From: JANNHK01 sp034408875
Lineage (GTDB): Bacteria; Actinomycetota; Acidimicrobiia; IMCC26256; PALSA-610
Length of the DNA stretch: 11,110 bases
Reading direction: 5' to 3'
Assembly: GCA_034408875.1 (NCBI GenBank)
Contig: JAWXCJ010000146.1
Coordinates: 1 to 11,110, forward strand
The translations under genes and the position numbers were made by a program. Within the stretch, counting starts at the first letter, position 1. Each line of letters starts with the position of its first letter. This document shows, piece after piece, positions 6,970 through 11,110 of this stretch. The notes beneath the pieces were generated by a model. It saw nothing but the letters and a program-made list of their open reading frames with translations, did no database searches and was not told the DNA's origin.

Positions 6970-7059
6970 GCCCCTACATCGGCAATTTCGGTCCCATGCT
7001 GAGCGCCCGGACGACCCCGGAACGGCTCGACCGGGGGCCTGAATTGCCGATGAAACGGC
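6970..7059. promoter_or_regulatory. divergent spacer, probable promoters of pseC and the second triad
   Basis: These 90 bases separate two divergently transcribed genes and are the only place in the window where promoters for both must lie, unless they are read from further away. No confident -10/-35 pair could be picked on either strand. The spacer contains a perfect inverted repeat whose arms sit at the same distance from each start codon, which could allow joint control. Confidence 0.45.
6977..7052. repeat. 11-bp perfect inverted repeat next to two divergent starts
   Basis: CATCGGCAATT at 6977-6987 and AATTGCCGATG at 7042-7052 are exact reverse complements, 54 bases apart. Read in each gene's own direction, AATTGCCGATG is followed by seven bases and then the start codon: TAGGGGC-GTG for pseC and AAACGGC-ATG for the HisH-like gene. 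Some matching continues outside the arms (GGGaCC versus GGGgCC). It may be a shared operator, a pair of leader or promoter elements, or a remnant of a copied 5' region. Confidence 0.75.
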
Positions 7060-7668
7060 ATGGAGCCCGCAGTCGCGCTGGTCGACGCCGGGATCGGCAA
7101 CATCCGGTCGGTCGAGAACGCCTTCGCCGTCCTCGACTGCAAGGTCGAGGTCGCATCGAACCCTTCGGCGCTCGCGGCGGCGACGCACGTCGTCCTCCCC
7201 GGTGTGGGCGGATTCGGCGACGGGATGGCCGCGCTCCGCGACGGCGGTTGGATCGAGGCACTCGACGACGCGGTGCTCGCCGGTGGGCGCCCGTTTCTCG
7301 GGATCTGCCTCGGGATGCAACTGCTGGCCGAGCACGGAACCGAACACGGCGACCGCACCGGGCTGGGCTGGATCGACGGCACGATCGATCGGCTGCCCGA
7401 CGCCGTGGGCCTCCGCATCCCGCACATCGGCTGGAACGACGTCGAGCCGGTGGTCGCGTGTCCGCTCCTTCCGGAACCGGCCGCGTTCTACTTCGTGCAC
7501 TCCTACGCGCTTGCGGCCGCTGCGTCCGCCACCGTCGCGGTGACGCAGCACGGCCAACGGTTCGCAGCCGCGGTGCAGCGTGACCACATCTTCGGAGTGC
7601 AGTTCCACCCCGAGAAGAGTCACCGGGCCGGCCTCACCCTCCTGCGCGCGTTTCTGGCGGTCGGCTGA
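7060..7668 (+). CDS. hisH: HisH-like glutamine amidotransferase subunit (triad 2)
   Basis: This 202-residue class I glutaminase is paralogous to the one at 3352. Cys83 lies in FLGICLGMQ, and His183 and Glu185 in VQFHPEKSH. GVGGFGDGM (48-56), PHIGWNDV (121-128) and FYFVHSYA are HisH signatures. The ATG at 7060 is well bounded: an in-frame TGA lies at 7051, three codons upstream. No convincing Shine-Dalgarno precedes it (AAACGGC). It is the first gene of the second operon and is followed after two bases by its HisF-like partner. As with the first copy, it is expected to supply ammonia for sugar amidination. A role in histidine synthesis cannot be excluded from its own residues, but the adjacent HisF-like protein lacks a needed Asp. 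Confidence 0.9.
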   Translation: MEPAVALVDAGIGNIRSVENAFAVLDCKVEVASNPSALAAATHVVLPGVGGFGDGMAALRDGGWIEALDDAVLAGGRPFLGICLGMQLLAEHGTEHGDRTGLGWIDGTIDRLPDAVGLRIPHIGWNDVEPVVACPLLPEPAAFYFVHSYALAAAASATVAVTQHGQRFAAAVQRDHIFGVQFHPEKSHRAGLTLLRAFLAVG

Positions 7669-7670
7669 CC

Positions 7671-8471
7671 GTGCTGAAGACGCGCCTCATTCCCTGCCTG
7701 CTCCTGATGAACGGCCGGCTCGTGCGCAGCGAGCAGTTCGCCGAACACCAGGTGATCGGGTACCCGCTCCACGAAGTCGCCCGGTTCAGCGAGTGGGCGG
7801 TCGACGAACTCATCTACCTCGACATCAGCCGCCCCGACGGTGACGTCGTCGGGTACGACATCGGGCGCGACGACCACAAGGTCGACGATCTGCGCTCGGC
7901 GCTGGAAATCCTCGAACACGTATCGCGTACGTGTTTCATGCCGCTCACGTTCGGTGGCCACATTCGATCGCTCGACGACATGCAGGTGCTGCTTGCGTCC
8001 GGCGCCGACAAGATTTCCGTGAACACTGCCGCGTTCGACACGCCCGACCTCGTCACGGCCGGTTCCCGCCGGTTCGGCAACCAGGCCATCGTCGTCGGCA
8101 TCGACGTGCTCCGGAACACCGACGGGCGGTCCGAGGTCTACGTCGACTGCGGCCGCCGCTCGACCGGGCTGCGCCCGCAGGAGTGGGCCCGTGAAGTCGA
8201 GGGCCTCGGCGCGGGCGAAATCCTGTTGCAGTCGATCGACCGCGACGGCACCGGCGCCGGGTACGACCTCGAGTTGATCGGTGAGGTCAGTGCCGCCGTC
8301 AACATTCCGGTCGTCGCGTTGGGCGGCGTCGGCACGTATGAGCACCTGGCCGCCGCGGTCGCGGCGGGGGCATCGGCAGTCGCCGCCGCGAACATCTTCC
8401 ACTTCAAAGAGCTCAGCGACCGCAACGCCAAGCGGGCGTTGCAGCGTGCGGGCGTCGAGGTGCGGGTGTGA
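7671..8471 (+). CDS. HisF-like acetamidino modification protein (triad 2)
   Basis: This 266-residue HisF-related barrel is of the HisF2/WbuZ/AglZ type. The N-terminus reads LIPCLLLMNGRLV: residue 11, the catalytic Asp of true HisF, is Leu, as in the first copy. The second catalytic Asp survives as Asp145 in VVGID. Compared with the copy at 3974 it has about 15 extra residues after LDIS (around 60-85, containing GYDIGRDDHKVDD). Its first phosphate motif is GGHIRS (95-100) rather than GGGIR. C-terminal LGGVG and IFHF blocks are kept. These changes suggest that it no longer binds the histidine precursor and acts as an ammonia conduit for the amidotransferase whose GTG overlaps its stop by four bases. 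It starts with GTG, two bases after the HisH-like stop. Confidence 0.88.
   Translation: MLKTRLIPCLLLMNGRLVRSEQFAEHQVIGYPLHEVARFSEWAVDELIYLDISRPDGDVVGYDIGRDDHKVDDLRSALEILEHVSRTCFMPLTFGGHIRSLDDMQVLLASGADKISVNTAAFDTPDLVTAGSRRFGNQAIVVGIDVLRNTDGRSEVYVDCGRRSTGLRPQEWAREVEGLGAGEILLQSIDRDGTGAGYDLELIGEVSAAVNIPVVALGGVGTYEHLAAAVAAGASAVAAANIFHFKELSDRNAKRALQRAGVEVRV
8457..8462 (+). promoter_or_regulatory. ribosome binding site inside the HisF-like gene
   Basis: GAGGTG at 8457-8462 stands five bases before GTG 8468, inside the end of the HisF-like gene. It supports the GTG over ATG 8528, which has no close Shine-Dalgarno and would place the first cysteine pair at the very N-terminus. Confidence 0.5.
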
Positions 8472-9658
8472 ACCCGGTCCAGTCGAGCGCGGCGCAGGTG
8501 CTGTGGGGACCCGGGGGCGCACCGCCGATGTCGTACTGCGCGCGTTGCGTGATGCCGGCCGCGTCGGCCACACCGCTCACCTACGACGGCAACGGCGTGT
8601 GCAGCGCGTGCCGGGTCGCCGCGCAGAAGGCCGACATCGACTGGGACCGCCGGCGCCGCGAACTCGGCGACCTGTTCCAGAGCTACCGCAGCGACGGCTC
8701 GAACTACGACTGCATCGTCGGCGTATCGGGCGGCAAGGACAGCTATTGGCAGGTGCACGTCGTCACGAAGATGTTCGGTCTGAAGCCGCTCCTCGTCACG
8801 TATCACGGCAACAACTACCTCCCCGCGGGCGAATACAACCTGAACCGCATGCGCGAGGTGTTCGACTGCGACCACATCGTCGTGCGGCCCGGTGTCGAAC
8901 TGCTGAAGAAGATGAACCGCCTGTGCTTCCACAAGATGGGCGACATGAACTGGCACGGCCACTGCGGCATCTTCACCGTGCCGATCCAGGTGGCAGTTCG
9001 TTACCGGGTTCCGCTCATTGTCTGGGGCGAACACGGCTTCATGGAGCTCGGCGGCATGTTCAGCCACGCCGACTATCCCGAGTTCACGGCCAAGACCCGG
9101 CTCGAGCACGCGCTGCGCGGGTTCGACTGGTACGACATGGTCGACGAGGAGCTCGGTATCGCCGAACGCGATCTGCTGTGGGCGAAGTACCCGAGCGACG
9201 ACGAGGTCGACGACACCGGCGCACGCGGCATCTACCTCTCGAACTACCTCGGCTGGGATGCGAGCGAGCACGGCCCGCTCATGCAGGAGCTGTACGGCTG
9301 GCAGGACTCGCCCGAGCCGTTCGACCGCACATACCGCCGGATGTCGAACCTCGACGACATGCACGAGAACGGCGCCCACGACTACCTGAAGTACGTGAAG
9401 TTCGGGTACGGGCGGGCGACCGACCACGCGTGCAAAGACGTCAGGTCGGGGCGGATGTCGCGTGAAGAGGCAATCGAGATGGTGCGCGCGTACGACGACG
9501 TGCGCCCGCGCGACCTCATCCGCTGGCTCGACTACGTAGGCATGTCCGCGGCCGAGTTCGACCGGGTGGCCGACGGGTTCCGCGACCCGCGCGTGTGGGC
9601 CCGCGACGCGTCGGGCGCGTGGGTGAAGACGAGCTTGTGGGATCCGCCGGCCAGCTGA
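8468..9658 (+). CDS. N-acetyl sugar amidotransferase, PseA/WbuX family (triad 2)
   Basis: This 396-residue PP-loop sugar amidotransferase is paralogous to the one at 2119. The N-terminal cysteine pairs are CARC (24-27) and CSAC (45-48), the PP-loop is SGGKDS (87-92), and HDYLKYVKFGYGRATD is the C-terminal family block. The middle is of another subtype from the first copy: WGEHGFMELGGM, then TRLEHALRGFDWYDM and LLWAKYPSDDE, with YLSNYLGWD further on. It should convert an N-acetyl group of the sugar to acetamidino with ammonia from the HisH/HisF pair encoded immediately upstream. The start overlaps the HisF-like stop (GTGA). ATG 8528 would give a shorter protein beginning MSYCARC, as many relatives do, so the first 20 residues are uncertain. 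Here the amidotransferase comes last in its triad, whereas in triad 1 it comes first. The gene ends six bases from the convergent glycosyltransferase gene. Confidence 0.88.
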   Translation: MNPVQSSAAQVLWGPGGAPPMSYCARCVMPAASATPLTYDGNGVCSACRVAAQKADIDWDRRRRELGDLFQSYRSDGSNYDCIVGVSGGKDSYWQVHVVTKMFGLKPLLVTYHGNNYLPAGEYNLNRMREVFDCDHIVVRPGVELLKKMNRLCFHKMGDMNWHGHCGIFTVPIQVAVRYRVPLIVWGEHGFMELGGMFSHADYPEFTAKTRLEHALRGFDWYDMVDEELGIAERDLLWAKYPSDDEVDDTGARGIYLSNYLGWDASEHGPLMQELYGWQDSPEPFDRTYRRMSNLDDMHENGAHDYLKYVKFGYGRATDHACKDVRSGRMSREEAIEMVRAYDDVRPRDLIRWLDYVGMSAAEFDRVADGFRDPRVWARDASGAWVKTSLWDPPAS

Positions 9659-9664
9659 GGGTCG

Positions 9665-11095
9665 CTATTTGAGGGCGTGGGCGAGCGCCGCCATGGCGTC
9701 CTCCCACGTGGCACCGGGTGCCCGCTCGAAGATGCGAACCGACGGCAGCCAGGGCCACCGATCCGTTCCGAGCGCGGTGAAGCTGTGCGCGGGCACGAGG
9801 ACCGACGTCGGCGCACCGACGGCGCCGCCGAGCGCGGCGACCGCGTTGTCGACCGCCACGACCTCGTCGAGCGCGGCCGCGAGCGCGGCAACACCGTCGA
9901 GGTCGTCACGCAGGTCGAGATCGGGCGGGACGACGACGTCGACGCCGAAGCGGTCGCGGATCACGGCCCGATCGGCGCTCGAGTCGCCGTACTGCAGGCA
10001 CACGAACGTCGTGTCGGGTACGGCGAAGACTGGCTGCCAGTCGTCGAGCGGTGGGTACGCGCCGCGGCGGGTCGCGTTGACGACGCCGCTGCACCACGCC
10101 ACGCCTCGGCGGGTTCCGGGCAACGTGCGCAACCACGCGCTCCAGTGCTTGACCTGCGCGGGGTCGGGCACGAGGTAGCCGCGTTGTCTCGGGAACGAAT
10201 CGAGTGTCGCGCGCCGGTAGCGGGCGACACTGCCGGCCGGTACGGCGACGTCGACCGGCGGTATTGGCGACTGGTCTCGCGTCGCGCGCACCGTCGCGCC
10301 CGGGAAGGTGCGGGCGAACAGGGGCACGAGGCGGCCGCGGCACTCGATGACCACATGCCCGGCTTCGGCGACGAGGTCGCCGTAGCACGAGCCGAAGATG
10401 AGCTCGTCGCCGAGACCCTGCTCGCGGTACACGACGATGGTCTGTTGGCCGAGCGCGCTCCCGTCCCACGGGGCGACCTCGGGGTAGCGCCGCTCGCCCC
10501 GGAGTTCGGGGACGAGCCCGTAGTCGTACTCCTCGAAGCCCCACGTGAACTCGCCGTTCGCCAGTGCGCCCAGCGCGCGGTTCATGCGGAACCGCGCGTT
10601 GTCGGGTTCGAGTGCGCAGGCGGCTTCGTGCTCGACGCGACCTTCGTCGTAGTGGCCGGCCTCGGTGAGCACCCCGCCGAGGTTCGAGCGGGCCACGGCC
10701 TGCTTGGGCGCGCGCCGCGTCGCCCGGCGCAGGTGCGCGATGGCGTCGTCGACGTCGCCCTGGCGGTGCAGCGCGCTGCCGAGCGCGTTGTGTACGTACC
10801 AGTCGTCGTTCCCGAGCGCGACGGCACGTTGCAGCGCCGCGATCGCGCTGTTCGACCGCCCGATCGTTGCGAGCGCGATGCCCCGCAGCGCGTACGCGCG
10901 CCTGTTGTCCGGGTCGCACCCGATCGCCCGTTGCGCGAACGCAGCGGCTTCGTCGTGGCGCCCCAACTCGTCGAGCGCGCCCGCCAGCGCAACGAGCGTT
11001 GCTGCGTCACGCGGGTCGCGTTCGAGCTCGGCCCGCAGCGCTACCTCGGCCTCCGCGAATTGCCCCGCCGCCAGCAGCGCCTCGCCCCGCGGCAC
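9665..11095 (-). CDS. TPR protein with C-terminal GT-B glycosyltransferase domain (FlmG-like)
   Basis: This protein of 476 residues or more has two parts. Residues 1 to about 170 form about five tetratricopeptide repeats, with A-x3-L-G-R-x2-EA and DPDN/EPDN linkers at about 34-residue spacing, suited to protein binding. From about 185 a GT-B fold related to heptosyltransferases (GT9-like) begins: WGFEEYDYG, PWDGSAL (209-215), then REQGLGDELIF (224-234) as the N-terminal nucleotide-fold loop, and VAVDNAVAALGGAVGAP (413-429) near the donor site. At 421 there is Ala where relatives have His in D-x3-AHLAGALG. This architecture occurs in Caulobacter FlmG, which binds flagellin through its TPRs and glycosylates it with pseudaminic acid, so a role in attaching the sugar made here is a reasonable inference. 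GTG 11095 is the first start in view, but the frame stays open to the window edge, so the N-terminus may continue beyond it. Confidence 0.75.
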   Translation of the reverse strand: MPRGEALLAAGQFAEAEVALRAELERDPRDAATLVALAGALDELGRHDEAAAFAQRAIGCDPDNRRAYALRGIALATIGRSNSAIAALQRAVALGNDDWYVHNALGSALHRQGDVDDAIAHLRRATRRAPKQAVARSNLGGVLTEAGHYDEGRVEHEAACALEPDNARFRMNRALGALANGEFTWGFEEYDYGLVPELRGERRYPEVAPWDGSALGQQTIVVYREQGLGDELIFGSCYGDLVAEAGHVVIECRGRLVPLFARTFPGATVRATRDQSPIPPVDVAVPAGSVARYRRATLDSFPRQRGYLVPDPAQVKHWSAWLRTLPGTRRGVAWCSGVVNATRRGAYPPLDDWQPVFAVPDTTFVCLQYGDSSADRAVIRDRFGVDVVVPPDLDLRDDLDGVAALAAALDEVVAVDNAVAALGGAVGAPTSVLVPAHSFTALGTDRWPWLPSVRIFERAPGATWEDAMAALAHALK

Positions 11096-11110
11096 CCCAC
11101 CCCGCCGAAA

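Noticed and set aside
5932..7002. A 356-codon plus-strand open frame opposite pseC
   Set aside because: It lies antisense to a well-supported PLP aminotransferase and has shadow-like composition without domains.
6970..7623. Upstream extension of the pseC frame (the open frame reaches 7623 on the minus strand)
   Set aside because: The extension would run antisense through most of the HisH-like gene, and PseC similarity begins right at the GTG at 6969.
8138..9427. A 429-codon minus-strand frame opposite the second amidotransferase
   Set aside because: Same reason: it is opposite a gene with an intact PP-loop and cysteine pairs, and has no motif of its own.
9659..9664. Terminator between the convergent second amidotransferase and TPR-glycosyltransferase genes
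   Set aside because: Only six bases separate the stops, and I saw no stem-loop with a T-tract around them.

Overview
The window is GC-rich, with strong G/C bias at third codon positions and frequent GTG starts. This fits a high-GC actinobacterium (Actinomycetota), but nothing in it fixes the genus. Almost every base lies in ten genes that together look like a biosynthesis and attachment locus for a nonulosonic acid (sialic-acid-like sugar), most probably a pseudaminic acid derivative carrying amidino groups. Such sugars usually decorate flagellin or other surface proteins and glycans.

Layout. Bases 1-96 hold a 46-bp direct repeat that duplicates a ribosome binding site and start codon. A tight plus-strand operon follows: a PseG-like UDP-sugar hydrolase (94-942), a fused SpsF/PseF-type cytidylyltransferase and PseH-like acetyltransferase (939-2099), an N-acetyl sugar amidotransferase of the WbpG/PseA/WbuX family (2119-3342), a HisH-like glutaminase (3352-3972), a HisF-like protein (3974-4717) and a putative sugar O-methyltransferase (4738-5850). 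On the minus strand, convergent with it, is a PseC-type aminotransferase (5890-6969). A 90-bp divergent spacer with a perfect 11-bp inverted repeat leads to a second plus-strand operon: HisH-like (7060-7668), HisF-like (7671-8471) and a second amidotransferase (8468-9658). The last gene, minus strand and convergent, is a TPR protein fused to a GT-B-type glycosyltransferase domain (9665-11095, possibly running past the window edge), resembling FlmG-type flagellin glycosyltransferases.

How the genes may work together. PseC, the acetyltransferase domain, PseG and the cytidylyltransferase domain would supply four of the six usual steps from UDP-GlcNAc to CMP-pseudaminic acid. PseB and PseI homologues are not in the window. 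The most distinctive feature is the presence of two complete amidotransferase triads (PP-loop amidotransferase + HisH + HisF) with different gene orders and clearly different amidotransferase subtypes. In known systems such a triad converts an N-acetyl group into an acetamidino group using glutamine-derived ammonia. Two triads suggest two distinct amidination reactions, on two positions of one sugar or on two sugars. Both HisF-like proteins lack the first catalytic Asp of true histidine-biosynthesis HisF, which supports this reading. The methyltransferase could cap the sugar, and the TPR-glycosyltransferase could transfer it to a protein.

No RNA genes, CRISPR arrays, insertion sequences or tRNA-like sequences were seen. 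Apart from the 90-bp spacer there is no gene-free stretch longer than about 40 bases.
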